Positions 36,131 to 51,100 of a stretch of DNA of 64,000 nt are shown here, piece by piece. Within the stretch, counting starts at the first letter, position 1. The number at the start of each line of letters is the position of its first letter. The stretch lies in assembly GCA_016165875.1 (NCBI GenBank), contig JABBOT010000022.1, positions 3,499,333 through 3,563,332 on the forward strand. Reading direction: 5' to 3'. A program made the position numbers and the translations under genes. Under the pieces are notes generated by a model. That model searched no databases, was not told the DNA's origin, and saw only the letters and a program-made list of their open reading frames with translations. The DNA comes from Acanthopleura granulata (taxonomy: Eukaryota > Mollusca > Polyplacophora > Chitonida > Chitonidae).

Positions 36131-39100
36131 CTGAAAATTTAGAAGTTCAGAAAAGATTTTGAACACATATTTATGGATAGTAATTTATTTATTTCCCAAA
36201 AATATTTCCAAGGCTGAAAATAAGAGTATAAAAATTTAAACTTAAACTTTAATATCACTCAAATATTCAAAGAATACAAACATGGGCCAGAACCCATCAT
36301 GGAATTCAAACATGATTGCATTTTAATTTTGACAAAAAAAAACAAATTAACACAACACATGTAGATTTAACGCTTAGATTAGAATGCTCTTACCTGTTGC
36401 TTGAGCTGATCCACACTGTCCATGGACTCACAGTTACTCTCCATAGAGCTCCCTATACCGCTGTCAATCACAGCAGACGAGGTAGACTCGGCATTGAGCA
36501 ATTTCAGATCTGAGAAATCCACCTCTCCTTTGGAACCGAGTGAAGATTTGTCCTGATAATTGGTGGATGATTGTTGTAATATGGGTGTGAAATGCTCTGA
36601 TGAGGTTTTGGCTGGTGATTCTGTGGTTGTAAGTGAGCTGGTCTTCTCTTCCTCCGTGGACTCCATTTCCATTCCATTCAAAACAGTATTTTCAGAGTCA
36701 TCAGATTCTGCTAACTCAGCAGGGACAGTATCCTTTGCTGATTTGGAGGATTTCCCAAAGGATATCTCATCTTCCTCGTCATCAGATGCTGCGCTGCTGT
36801 CCCCATCCACCACAGCTTTTTCCTTTCCCTGAGTTTGTGAAGCGGATTGCGCCTGGGAACGAAATGCGCTTAAAGGCTGGTTCTTTCGCCTCCTGCGTGA
36901 TTTGTAGTTCCAAACGCATTTGCGTTTTTTGTAAGGTTTTTTGGATGAGCTCAGAGTCTTTTCACTTAGACTCTGTTTGACATTGTCAGTATTTGGAGTT
37001 TCACTGATTTCACTGTCTTTAGTGGGAGTTTCATAGGTTTCAGTGTCTTTAGCAGGAGTTTCACTGTCTTTAGATGGAGTTTCACACTTTTCACTGCCCT
37101 TGGTGGGAATTTCACTGTCTTTAGATGCAATTTCATTGCTGGATTTCTCTTCAGTCACTATAACCACAGATTTCTTGGTCTCTCTAGGTTTCTTGACTAA
37201 GTGCACTGACCAGTCTTCTGCTTCCATACCACGTGTCCTCTTACTAAACCTGCATGGATAGGACAGGCTGGCATCGTGGTGTACTGGTTTTGTGAAGTAG
37301 AAATCTGGAATAGCTTGGGGGGGTTCTGCACCTGGAAATAGAACACAAATGCAATATTACAGCAGTTTTGCCATGACTTGAAAGTTACTATTATTTGTTT
37401 ACCGAAATAAACCTCACTAAATCAAAATGCACATGCAACAAAGTCCTACTGAAATAAACCTCATTAAATCAAAATGCACATGCAACAAAGTCCTACTGAA
37501 ATAAACCTCATTAAATCAAAGTGCACATGCAACAAAGTCCTACTGAAATAAACCTCATTAAATCAAAGTGCACATGCAACAAAGTCCTACTGAAATAAAC
37601 CTCATTAAATCAAAATGCACATGCAACAAAGTCCTACTGAATTCTTCCCTTGGTTAGGCACTGCAGTTACCTCAACTGCTCAACAAATTCAACGAGGTGT
37701 AAGACTGCAGCTGCATCCACCTGTCATGCAACCAAATCTATGTGCTTTAATATCATGTATATTGAAATTACAGCAAAACTGTAGCTGCACATTAGGATGT
37801 TCAACATCACAGCATAAGACGAGAACAAATCCTGTGTACTCCGAAGTCCTAATCTTGTGGATTCGATGCTTAGTGACGTCACCTGGTCAACCGCAGTCGG
37901 TCACATCAGAGGATATCAAAGAAATCATCTCATTATATACTCGCCACGATATGGCTGAGATATTGCCGATGTGGCATTAAGCCATATTCATTCATTCATT
38001 CTCATTATATGTGCATTACTAAAACTTTATGGTAAGTAACAATGCAGACTACCAGCCGTCAACAAGGGGAAGCTAAACTTGTAACTCACCAAAAAGCAGT
38101 GAACTCTCCCTACTTCACTGACAAATCTAGCCAAGACTATTCATGGTCACTTGTTATTTTAATTGATATCAAAGGTGTGGTCATTCATACAGGTTGAAGA
38201 CACTGCTGTTTTAGGGTTGAAAGGATTACTTCCCCTCGCAGTGGTCAGAGAACCCCACTGCACATAACTACTTGTCTCACACAATAAGCTGTTGTGTTTC
38301 TCTTTTATTCATGCATGCAACACAAACATACCTCTCCTCTGTCTGGACTCCACCATCTCATTGCACAGCTTCTCAAACTCGGGATCCAGTTCATTCTCCA
38401 CAATGGAGTGAGCAGTGTCTCTCAAAGCACAAGCTCGGTGGCGAATTGCTCTGCCTGTTGTAAAAACACATAGGAAAGCCAAATCATTAGCTTTGTGAAA
38501 GTTCAGGGGAGTGGGGACATATTTCAGCATGCATCAAAACATGAGCCATGATGACAGATACAGAAACAAATGTTAAATACATACCAAAATGATTAGTTGT
38601 GTTCTTCTTGAGAATACGTATGTATGCTTGTGTCTTTACGTCATACTTAACAATTTTTCAGTCATATGACAATGAGGAGTCCTTATCTAGAATGTATATA
38701 CTGTGTCTTCTTGTGGCAAGGTGAGTCTATTCCACCCCTGGAGCATTATACCAAAGATACCAGACATGACACACACCAAATTCAACCACATTATACTGCC
38801 ACTGCGCCGGCCAGTCTCATTTCCTTGCTCTAATCTCTCAATGCTGAGCGCCAAGCGAAGTAGCAACAAGTGCCATTTTTAAAGTCTTTGGTATGATCTG
38901 ACCCGGGCTTGAACCCAGATCTCTCGAGGTGGTCTGTTCTTCTTGAAACACTTATGAAGAAATCTGGGGCCTGAAATTTGTGGGGTTTTTTTGTCTTCAT
39001 TAAGGTCCAAAATCCTGACTGATGCAGAAAGAATGTCAAGTCCAGCAATTTTCTTGACAGCTACATTTCTTGATTATTATACGGAAATTTGCTGTATACA

Positions 39101-42100
39101 TTTCTGAACTTCGCTTTGGTTAATGCACTTTTGTGGTGGAGGACTAACCAATCCACACAAAGCCATCTGGCCCATAGCATCGAGTATTATTTGTTACGTA
39201 ATGGCCAACTTCTCCAATATTTTTGATTGGCAGTTCATCATCATTTAGACATGCAAATCTTGCAAATGACATTCTGATTCAGAGAAAGCAGAGGGCTTTA
39301 GTCCATTGAACGATGCACATGAAGTCGTTCGGTGACAGTCTATATAGTTAAATACGGCGAGCAACAACCAAACGGTATTAACAGATGGGAAAATAAAATG
39401 AGGTATGATATACTAAGATGTGTCATACCTGCTGGGTCTTTGTCTGGGTTGTACTCTAGAGCATTACTACATATAAGCCCTATGTCGGCCAGGAATTCCT
39501 TCACAGACTGGTACAGGTGCAGATCTATCTTGGACATCATAGTGGACAGGTCCATCGGGTGCTTCACTATGTCATAGTAATCAGGGACCTGACAACCACA
39601 GACAAGTACAGTGTGCAGTAAACTTTTGAGCTATTCAGACAGTTACAGCATAATACTGACAGGCACCAGGGCTAACCAATTAGCTACAGCTCAGTTGTTT
39701 ATGCACACTTGCAGTTACAAATTAAAATAACTGCCATAAATAGATGCCTTGTCCTACTATAACCTAAAATTACATGCCGGCTCTTTTGTTGCCAGCACGT
39801 CTTTATGGTGCTTATCACCCGGTTTCTTTAATCACAGGTGTCGATAAGAGGAGTATAAGCGAGTTATTCACCTGTCATCAATGCTCACTGTGGTCAGAGA
39901 ACGTCGCTTTCACGTACTCCTTGCTTCAAAGTTACAGATGACCTAAAATAACCTTTATGTAACACTACATGTGCATCAAATCGGTGTACAGGTCAGATCT
40001 GTTCTTTGAAAAAAAACAACTTGACTGCTAAAATACAACAACAACAGATTCCATTCAGCCATTTTTGAGAAGAAGTTTAATATAGGTTTGGAACTCATTC
40101 CAAGTTGGCTGCTAAACCATGTGGTTTGCTTTACCAGATTTTTAACATGCATCAGTTCACAACTCATTACATATTATCATCAAGTTTCACTTTTTCTGAT
40201 TGAGCCGTTTTCCCTACAAGCGCATACGAAAGGGCGTAAAAAGTGGTGAAGAAAAATAAAAATAATAGGGTATCGTCCTGACGGGCCGATCCCCTAATAA
40301 TAAGAATAATCCAAATGAGGACAACGGGGATTCAAGCCTAAGTGGCTTGAACCCCTAATAACTTGTGGCTGTAACTGGCATAACTGACTCTGAACACAGG
40401 AAATTAGTTGTCACTGAGCCCTGCATGTGGCCATATTGACACCTTAAGATGTTTTGATTTTTTGACTAGACAATATTTTGAAAGCATCAGGGGAATTCAA
40501 AACATATATTTTTTGGTATTAAAAACGTATACACAACCATGTTTTCCTAAACCTAAGTCGCTTTGCAATAGTAACATAAATTTCAGCTTACTTTCTCTAC
40601 ATGATTATATTTATTTATTTATTTGATTGATGTTTTACACTGTGCTCAAGAATATTTCACTTATACGATGACGGCCAGTATTATGGTGGGAGGAAACCGA
40701 GCAGAGCCCACGGGAAACCCAGTACCATCCGCACGTTGCTGGCAGACCTTCCCATGTAAAGCAGGAGAGGAAGCCAGCATAAGCTGGACTTGATAACATA
40801 GCCACTGCATTGGTGGGAGGCTCCTGGGCCACTGGACTGCACTGGAGCATTAGCCGACTGAGCTACGTGATTATAAAATCAACAGATTAAAAATATAAAT
40901 ACCTCCTCAACATCTACAGGTTTGGCAAAAATATTGAATTTTCTGTCCCGGGCAATCTTGTTCAGTGCGTCACGAAGAAATAATCTCAGTTCTCTGTTTG
41001 TGGCCTCCTCTTGTTGTTCCATTTTCTTCTTCTCTTCCTCCGTCAGCTCTCGCGGTTTTGGCGGTGGGGCCTTGGGTAACACTTCCAGCGCTCTTAATGC
41101 TGCAATCAGAGACACCAAAGAAAGTGAAACAATTACCACCAATACAAGCTTTATGGTCTAAACAACGTAGTTAAGATAGAGCCTTTCCTTTTGACTCACT
41201 GAGGTACTCTTGCTTTCAAAAGCCTTTACACTACACCTAAATGATTAGGAGATGTACTATAAAATCTACTGTACTCAAACCTGCTTGTTTTCTTCTTGTC
41301 GGAGGTTTTGTGGCTTGTCTCTGTAACAGATCAGCGAAAAATTCCCGCCTCTCCTCTTCATTAGGGTTTTTCATTGTCATCACTTCACCATATCTGTTGT
41401 CAAACAATGTCCGCAACTGCAACATCAAGGAAATGGATAAGACTGCATTCTGTCATCAGCTCTCACTCGTCAAGATGCATACTGAGTTCTCCCTGGACAC
41501 CCTAAGCCCATGACATAGGAATTTAATTTGATGAAGAGTAGCTAAAACACACTTATGCTTAAAAAGCCTCTGCGACCATTAACTCCTCAGAAATATTATC
41601 ATTACAAGTAAATGTCCATGAAAAGCTTACTTTAGCAGTTGTCTAAAACATACAGTTCATTGGGTTTTAGATACACTGTGTGATCCAATACTTCAATTCT
41701 GCCTGAACTTATTATTCTGATGTTAATGTCACATTGGACTTTTTACATTGCTTCAACTGGTATGTGATGTATCAAAATCATTATTTACTTTACCCTAGCA
41801 CTTGAATTAAATAATTATACCATGATAACATAAAGGATTGAATTAAGCAACTAAATAACGACATGCCAGTGACTGATTGTAATCCAAAGGCACATATGAA
41901 CAAGGTCCTCACTGTAGATTCCAGTACTACATAGGAGCTGTCAGTCGTGGCCAGGAGTAACACAGGGGCTGAGGGGTCCATGTCATGAACCAGGGTGAGG
42001 AATGTGGCCTGGAGAGTGTCGCTCAGCACCGACCACCACCGGTCAATGTGAGGCATGTAGAGGATGCTGGGTGCCGTGCGCTTAGCTTCTCGAAACACCT

Positions 42101-45100
42101 GGGACATGGCGAAACAGGTAAAACGTTAATACCACGTAGTGGTGAGAGTGCTTAAATTATGAGTGTGAGTAACTGAGGTCATGCACTGTCGGAAAATGTT
42201 GGAATATCACAGGTCACTTTCACACACTTTTACAAATTGTACATTACCATGTTTGATTTGAATTGCTGAAAGAAAAAGAAAGAAAAAAAACTCACTCACT
42301 TCCTGCATTAATGGTAAAGATCCTGAAATACCATTAACTAATTAGGGGTGGTGGGATTTGTAGTCAATTCATATACAGATTATTCATTAAATCTATAAAA
42401 GGACAAGTTAAAATGATAATGTTCAATTTGCTTTTCATCATGGGTCAGATAAAATATCATAAATGTCAGAGGAGATTTGGTCACAGGTGCTATGACTCTT
42501 GCAGTTGACATTAAGCTGGCATGGTCTTTACCTGAGCACAGGACTCCTCTGGTGATTTGGCACTACAGGCAAACAGAGCTGGCAGGTCCAAGAGGTGCAC
42601 AGGTAACCTCTCCAGGTGATGGAGAACAGCTGGGGCCAGGTGCGACGTTTGCCCCTGACCCGCTGTCCCGGAGAGCATCAGCCGAGGCCGGTGAGTGATC
42701 GGGCTCTTACTAGACAAACTGCAACAACAACCACCAAAATGTTCACAGCTTTTAATGTTGTGGTAATGCCAACTCAAATATATTTCACTAAACTAACGGC
42801 AGTCAGGTTTATGGGTGGTAAAAGTCTTGGGGGAGTTACTAACCCAGGAGAGTGAAGGAGAAAAACAATACACTGAAGTCTGAGATGATAAGAGGTGGTC
42901 CCACGTGAGTAATGGCTGTCACATATAAATGATACAATATACTTCAGGAAACAGCAACAACACTGAAATCAACATAACACAAAGTGTCCCTAAACTGTTT
43001 GCAGTGAACACTGTCATTTTATTTGAATACTGGATTTCAGAGCAGCATTTCATAACTGTCAAGCATGTACGAGATATCTAGAGAAACTAATGTTTGGTGT
43101 TACATTACAGGACCCATTTCTGAATGCTTGAGGGTACTGGACAGATTGTTCCTGGTATTCAAACCGGGAAGTTATCTATACAGGAAACAGACCTATGGGC
43201 CATGTCGTTTCAAGTTCTCAAATTAACCAGTTCCTGGTTGAGCTCCCTCCTTACAGTTCTGGAAAGCTGGAAATTAATATTGTTGTAGAATACATTTTTT
43301 TCCAAAATAACTATCTCTTCTCCCGAAATGCAATTCAACATGTTAAGAGCCAGCCAAACATTTACTGGTAAATCAAAAGACTTACAATCCAAAGGAGAAG
43401 AAGCTTTCTGCGACAGAGTTCTTCTTGTTCTGTCGACCAGGAGAATGTTCGAAAATACTTGGAGCGTCATCCTCTTCATCACTGCAGAACTCCTCTAGCT
43501 TGGCAGCTGGTGAACCATCTGTTTTACAGCCAGACTTGGTACCTGTGTGCAGACCAATGTTCCACTGCTGTCAAACACCTATGTTCTTTTTCAAGACTCA
43601 TGCTGTTGGTGTCCAAGGATTCCGAGACAAAGCTTGAACTAAGTTTTAGTTACAATGATCTAAAATCTCACCCAAAGAATCACATTTGTAGAGACAAGTA
43701 TATGTCAAAAAAATTACTTGTGTGGCTGAAGTATTTCCTACATGGTATCATCAAATCTAAAAAAAAAATTCTACTGTCATTAGGACTTTCACAGTTATGC
43801 AAAAAGGTGTGTCTTGGTCATGGTGAGACGTTAGGTCCTTTACCATAGTGCATATTAACAGCACATCTCATGTACATAATGTAAACCTGTATGTATGCAT
43901 CCAAACTAATACTGTCAAGGGCAGGTCCAAGGATATCTACATACCTTTGAAATTAATATTCTAAATACTCTAATTATATTTTATTAATATTCCAATTACT
44001 ATTCTCAGGCAACATTAAAAGTTACATTTCTAAAAATGGGATATATACTGTATTTGAACATCAGCAACTATCTTCATGTTTTGAATCTCTGGTCTATCAA
44101 ATAAAGATTTCAATTAAGTTATGTCTGAAGTCATTTTGTAACAAGACTTTCCCACTATGCTTACTGGGGACATCCACACCTGCCGACATGGCTATATGAT
44201 TGGGAAATACAGAGTGCAGAAGCATCAAGACCTCATGTAGGACTGCCCTGAGTAGTGGCGCCACAGTCTTGGACAAGGCGCGTGCTGGCGAGGTGACCGA
44301 TCTCTGAGAGGTGGGAACGATCACCTGCATGGCGTTACAGAAGTCTTTAGCGGACACGTTGATGGAAGAGACGTCCAGCTGCAGTTTCTCGGAGGAGGTG
44401 TATATCTGAGGGTAGCGTCGCCTGAGAGCCAGCAGGGCTGCCTCAGTACACAGTGCCTTCAGATCAGCACCACAGTAACCTGGAATGGAGAGGCATTCCT
44501 ACACTTGTTTGCTTGTGGGCTTAAGCTTACACTCAACATTAATTTATTACCTTTGCTGAAGAGTGTTACATTTTTGCCAGCTTTCATTTGTCTGTCTCTC
44601 AGCAGTCGTATGAAAAAAGTTATGCAGAAATATATTAAAAATTTTGTGAACAGGTTAGCCATGGGCTAAGGACAAATCCTTCAAATTTTGGAGGTGATGT
44701 AGAGGTGCACTCACCAACACAGCGCTCTGCCAGCTCCGTGAGAAAGGGATCTGCTACCTTAGGGGTCCAGGCTCTTGTATGGATCTTCAGAATCTGCTGC
44801 CTTGCCTGTAACCAACCAAGGAACAGCTTTATATTGCTTCATATTAGAAGTATTAAAAATTGAGAACTGAGCTAAATTCTTTCCTGGGGTGTTGTTAACA
44901 TCTGTAATGTTGTAGCATAGGGATAAAGGCCATCTGACTCATACTACCTTACTTATTACCGTTAGTCTGTACCAAAAATGCAGTTCACACTAGATACCTT
45001 CTGAGCCATCCACCCTTGAATTTGATCACTTATCACCTGCTCATACTCACCTCGACTGAGGGTAAAGGAAAGAGGAACTCTCTATCAAAGCGGCCAGGCC

Positions 45101-48100
45101 GCCTGAGGGCAGGGTCTATGGAATCTATCCTGTTAGTGGCGCCTATCACCACGATCTCCCCACGGCTGTCCAGCCCGTCCATCAGGGCAAGCAAAGTGGA
45201 CACGATAGAGCTGTGGATCTGATCCTGCCTACTGGAGCGTACAGGCGCTAGGCCATCTATCTCATCAAAGAAAATAATAGATGGTCGCATCTGGTATGCC
45301 TGAATCAAAGAAGAAAACAGGAATTTAAGCTTAAGAGGTGAAATATTTGACACACAAAAAGGTGCTGTCAAAAGAGTGTGACAGTAAGAATGTTTTATGA
45401 CAGACGAGAACACAGACCAAATAAATGACTGTTAAAAATATGGAAATGGACAAATAAAATGCAAAATTCAGTTCACTTCAAAGTTCAAAACTTAAAGGTT
45501 TTAGAAAATGAGACAAATGGTATTCACATGTAGTACAATAAATCCTAGTTAAAAACCTAAAAAATTATCTTCCTGCAAGAAGCACACAATACTTTAATAC
45601 TTCTCTGTTATTGTTATCTGTGTATGAGTTGAGCTGAGTTGGTAAATATTTCATCTTCCGTGATTCTAAAAATGACATACCAACAAAAAGTGAACAACTA
45701 CTTCATTAAATGAGCCATATAATTACGTTCCCAACCCGATGAGCAGATATCGCAGGCTGCACCATTTCATGTAAGTTTAATGTTTATAACCACCAAGTCT
45801 TTGAAAATGAATGCATGGCGCATCAGACATTTACCTGGTCAAAGAGCAGTCTGAGTTGGCGTTCAGACTCTCCCACCCATTTACTGAGACAATCAGCACC
45901 TTTCCTCATGAAGAAAGCCACTCTCTTGTCATCATGACTACACTCATTGGCTAATGCTCGGGCAACCAAGGTTTTTCCAGTTCCTGCCAGCACAAACAGT
46001 AGATACGTGTAAGTATTTCATGGGGAAAGCGCTGCTATATACTCTTATAAGAGTTCAAGAAATATGGGATCATGGTATTATCAGGTCATCATTTCTTTAT
46101 CATGACTGATTATTTCCACAGAATTTGAAATCAACTTGAACGATCAATGCTGTAGTCCTATCTGGATAAAGACAATGAATGTCAGTTAAATATTTTAAAT
46201 TTTAACAGTAGTGAAAATAAACAACCTGGAATTTGAGAGTTAATGTATAAACATTATGAACATGAAAGATCTTACCTGGTGGTCCATAAAACAACACTCC
46301 TCTTGGGGGACTGATTTTAAACTTCTCAAATACTTCAGGGTACAGCAGTGGGAAAACAACCATTTCTTTCAATGCTCTCACATGCTTCCCTAAGCCACCA
46401 ACACTGTCAAAGTTTACCTATAATACAGCAAATCACTTTGGTAAGAATTCAAGGTGTCTCCCTGATAAAACTATACTTGATCGAAGGTCTGATATTTGGG
46501 ACCCTGACGCCAATAGATGCATTTGGTGAAATAAGACTCATACAAGCATCTTTCTATAAGTTACTACGGTTAACATTTTCCTTTTTTTCCGTACTACAAA
46601 TACAGATTACCATGTAACACATTCTTGTTTTTAATTTGCTGGAAATCTCATTTGTGGTTCTCAATTTTAGACAACATAAGAACATTTGTCTACTGTTTTA
46701 AATTACACAGACAGTCTTTGGGTAGGAAAACTATGTGTTACAAAACAGGAAAATTAGTCTAAGTTTGTCCAATGGATATCTAGGGATTCAAATATTTAAA
46801 TAATATTTATAGCAGAAAAATATACTGTTCAGGTGAGGCCAACAAAAAATTGCAGGGATACTTTGACCCTAAAACGTAGGGATGTACTGGGCAATTATAA
46901 TGTAGGGATACTGGGCCCCTAAAATGTAGGGATATTGGACAACTAATATGTAGAAATACTGGGCCCCTAAAATGATGGGATACTGAGCCCCTAAAATGAT
47001 GGGATACTGAGCCCCTAAAATGCTCTTGTTTCCAAGCCTAAGAGCTGGTAGCTGGCAAAGGTCATGGTATATGTAAATACTCACTGATCTATCAACTGTC
47101 ATTGGGTCGACATCGGCCAGGCTGGAGCCTATCCTACCTCGGTCCTTCCTAATTCCTGTGATATCATCAGCATCAAGGTTCATAGGCAAACAGCTGAACA
47201 CAATAAAAAAAAAAGAAAGCAAAAAATTAGATGAACATAATATATGTCTCCATTCTGCTAGCATTCAAGTATCACATAGTACCGAACACGTCATGGGATG
47301 AGGGTGAGGAAATACCAAAAGAGACATTTTCATAAACATGGATAGGTATCAATGATGTGTGATTATCACTGGAGGTTGCTACAAGGTCAATGTACAAATG
47401 GCAATCGAATGTACGGTCATTTCCAAATAGTTGATAACTTCTTAGTGGTGTAATCACTGAATTCTGGAGGTAAAATAGACCTCTTTTCCCCCCAAGGTGG
47501 AATAAAACTGAAAATTTCTAAGTCGCAAAATACAGTTCTGTTGAAAAACAGTATTAACTTTTTTATAAATTTGATATATAAGGATAATGTGTGGCTGATT
47601 TTTAATTTTTTTTTTTTATGCAGGTCAGTTATTTGACAGTGAGCTCACGCACATGGGGCCATTATTTTCTATGTTGCCCAATCAGGGCTGTCATCACTGT
47701 TTATTTACGTTCACCACGCTGGGCTGGTGGACTGGGTGTCACAGCATGTGCCATTTATTGGCGTACATATACATGTATGCCATTTGTTTTTTTTGATGGG
47801 GGGGAGAGGGGGATTTGACAAACAAAGATAGCACTGTGACTAACAGTAGGATGCAGTATCCATCCGTGGATTAACAAGATACGTCATCTGCTCCTTCTTT
47901 GCCCACTATACAGTGAGCATGAAACTTGAAAATTACCGAAGAGAGATGGACATCAATAATAAACCATATATTTATGGATCATCCTCTTTGGAAAACATCA
48001 CTTCACTCATTATGTTATCCTGTAAAACTACTCATAAATTAATATTTGAGTGGACTATGGGTATTAATTTGATAAATCAACGCAGGACAGGAGTAAATGA

Positions 48101-51100
48101 CAAAACACAAATCTGAAGTCACTGTATTTTTTTTTCTTCACTTCACTGCAATAAGGTGCAATTGAAGTAAAACTGCATGAACGTTGATTGAAACATTTAA
48201 CAAGTGTTGCTTTTAATTCATTACAAATTTAATACACATGTACACAAAAAATATAAACTATTGTTGCGTGATGACATGGCAAGTGAAATTTAGTATGAGG
48301 AAGCAGTTTTTATTGCTAGCTTGCCCTGAGAGCAAGCACTTTAAAAAGTCAAATTATACCATTGCTTCTGGAGATCAATGCCACCAAGCTTCAAGACAAA
48401 TTTGGTAGAAATGAGCAAATTACTTCTGGAGACATTGCACAGATTAGTGTGTCATGGATGAGGGGAAGCACAAACAGAAGACATCTGGCCTAAGTATCAA
48501 TTGTGTGTGAACTACAATACATTCCACACAACTACTCTGATGAAGAAACGCTCACCGGTTTCTGGCCTTGGCCATGCTTTTAGCCTTCCTTCTTTCAAAT
48601 CGATTTTCATCGTCACTTGATGAGGAGTCACTCGAAGTTGATGAGCTTCCATGGAATGCAGCTTTTCGTCTGTAAATGAACGTAAGATGATAATACTTAT
48701 TTTATAGCAGAAAGTTACAGAGCGTATTACTTACTTGATCAATATTAACAATGTATTACAGAATATTTCACTTATATGTCATGTGCCTGGTTAACAGGAG
48801 AGAGAAACAAGGCTTGACAAAACCACTGCCCTCTGTCAGGCATCAGACAGATAAAATTTGGACAGAAAGGTGAACTTTTCAAGGGAGACAACTTCATATG
48901 TGGATATCAGCGTTCAACATTAATACAATTCAACTATGTTGTAATTCTTCAGGTGGATTCTTGCTTCATTGTAACCTGTTAAAGCTCGACATCACTTGTG
49001 GTGGAAAAAGTTTTCAAATATTTTTTATCATTTTCTACAGTTTTTAAGTGTTTTCTTTGACCATCTTTTCTAACCAGAGCCTATTTAATTTGTGCGTCGT
49101 TTTCAGCAGCCCTAATCTGAGTGCCAGTAAGCGGTTTGAAATGAGGAATGTATACGCCCCTGGACATATTCACTTGATGATACTAACATACCTGATACTG
49201 TTTCTACGGGCTGGAGATCTATATACATGATGATCAGGGACTTTTCGCTTACGAGAAGGTGACACAGGGTAGATTGCTGGAGTTTTACATGATCTACGTA
49301 GTTGAGGTTCTGAAGAAAATGGGAATTATCCAAAACATTGAATTCAGATACGACAGTGAAATGACAGAGACCATACAGACACGTAGTGTTCCCAATAGAA
49401 GATTTTTACCCTGCTGAAAATCTGGCAATTTATTAGAAAAACGAAGCTTCAGGTCGAGTGAAAAATTCAAGTAATGTTTACCATTATAAAGTAATGCAGC
49501 TCTAAGTGCAAACATATATATATATGTATACTATATCTCCCATAAAATTCCCTCAAAAAGTAAATTTCACAAACCTCATAAAATTTAACTTTTGGTTGTG
49601 AAACTTATATTTTCCCAGTAGGATATTAATGGTACGTTCTAAAAAGACCTCTCAGAATGAGGCAAAGTAAGTGACTTGGTCATTGACAAAATTTTAGGTC
49701 AAGTGCAGTACTGTACCTATAGGGGGTGCTTCATAAATTTGTGTCCTAGGTTTATGTTCTCGTAGATAATAAGATCGCCGTGGCGGCAGCACATCATCCT
49801 CATCGTCCTCATCAGCCTCTTCACCTTCTTTATTATTTTCTTCCTCTTCATCCTCTTGTGTATTTTCAGCTAAATCAAAAAATATCACCTACATTTTATC
49901 CATTGTCACACCAGAAATATTACACTTAAAGGGAAAGACCGCAAAAAATTTGGGCCTTTTGTGTTAAGAGTGAGGTTTGAAAATATAAAAAAAAAAAAAA
50001 AACATTAATTTTTTTCTAGATTTTTTTTACTTCCCAGACAACAAATTTAAAGGTAAATCAAAACACACACTCAATCGCAAATAATAAATACCTCCATGTG
50101 AAAGGGAACATAACTGTGAAAATAATTTTACCAATTAGATCACAGGAATATTTACAGCTGGATTAGTGGATATGACATGAATCAGGCCAATAACTCACTA
50201 CCATTATATACCTTGATTGTACACAACACCACTCTTATACACACAAATTCAGCCTGATTACAGAGAGTTGGACTCTGCACATTGGTTTGCCAGTGCACAG
50301 ATCAGTACCAAGAGATGACATGATGCCACAGCGTGCTGCTTTTGGCTGCACAAACAGCACGTCACATACAGAGGGAAAGGAGCCCGGCTTGAGTGACCGG
50401 CCCGAGTCATTCAGTCATCAAACCAGTTTCGCGTCGGAAAATGTCAGTGTGCTGTAGTGGAGCTTACGGCAATAACGCATATTTCTTAGGGAAGGTCTAA
50501 AAAAATTATGGAATGGTGTTTTATTAAATTTTCACACATTATTCTTTTCACTACAATTTACATTATTCTTACCCAGTCTGTCCCTATACACCAACTCTTG
50601 TTATCATTTATACCTCAGTTTGGCATTAGATTTTCAGGTTACCTGTCCAGTCGGGCAGGACGTAGTCACCAATGACTTGCCCAACATAGCTGCTTACTCG
50701 TCCCAACTGCCACAATGCATTTTTCAAATTCTACTTCGAATCCAATTTTACCTCTACCATATATCTACAATTTGATATATGGAATAAAAGAAATACACTA
50801 CATATTTGTCCTTCATGACCTTCACGACTCTAGATGTGCCTTAATAGTGTTGATTCTCTACAACAGCCTGTCCAAAATTATGACTGCCAGCCTGTTAGCC
50901 TGCTGCCATTTAAAGAAGCAATGTACATGGCCCATGTCTGTGTCCTTAAGTCCATTTAATTTCTCTCACCAAGACTTCAGAATCACCCAAGTCTGCTTTT
51001 TCCTCATAACTGTCTTTGAAACCTTTCATTCAGCTTTATTTTCAGCGGTTGCATTAGTATATTTAAAATCAAACTTTAAAATTTGACAGCAAAGCTTGTT

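Noticed and set aside
36560..36980. Plus-strand open frames of 90 and 115 codons
   Set aside because: Antisense to the long ATAD2 exon 22, a shadow of biased composition.
37615..37980. 121-codon plus-strand open frame
   Set aside because: It begins in the 47-bp repeat and runs into a dispersed-element remnant; no protein family recognised.
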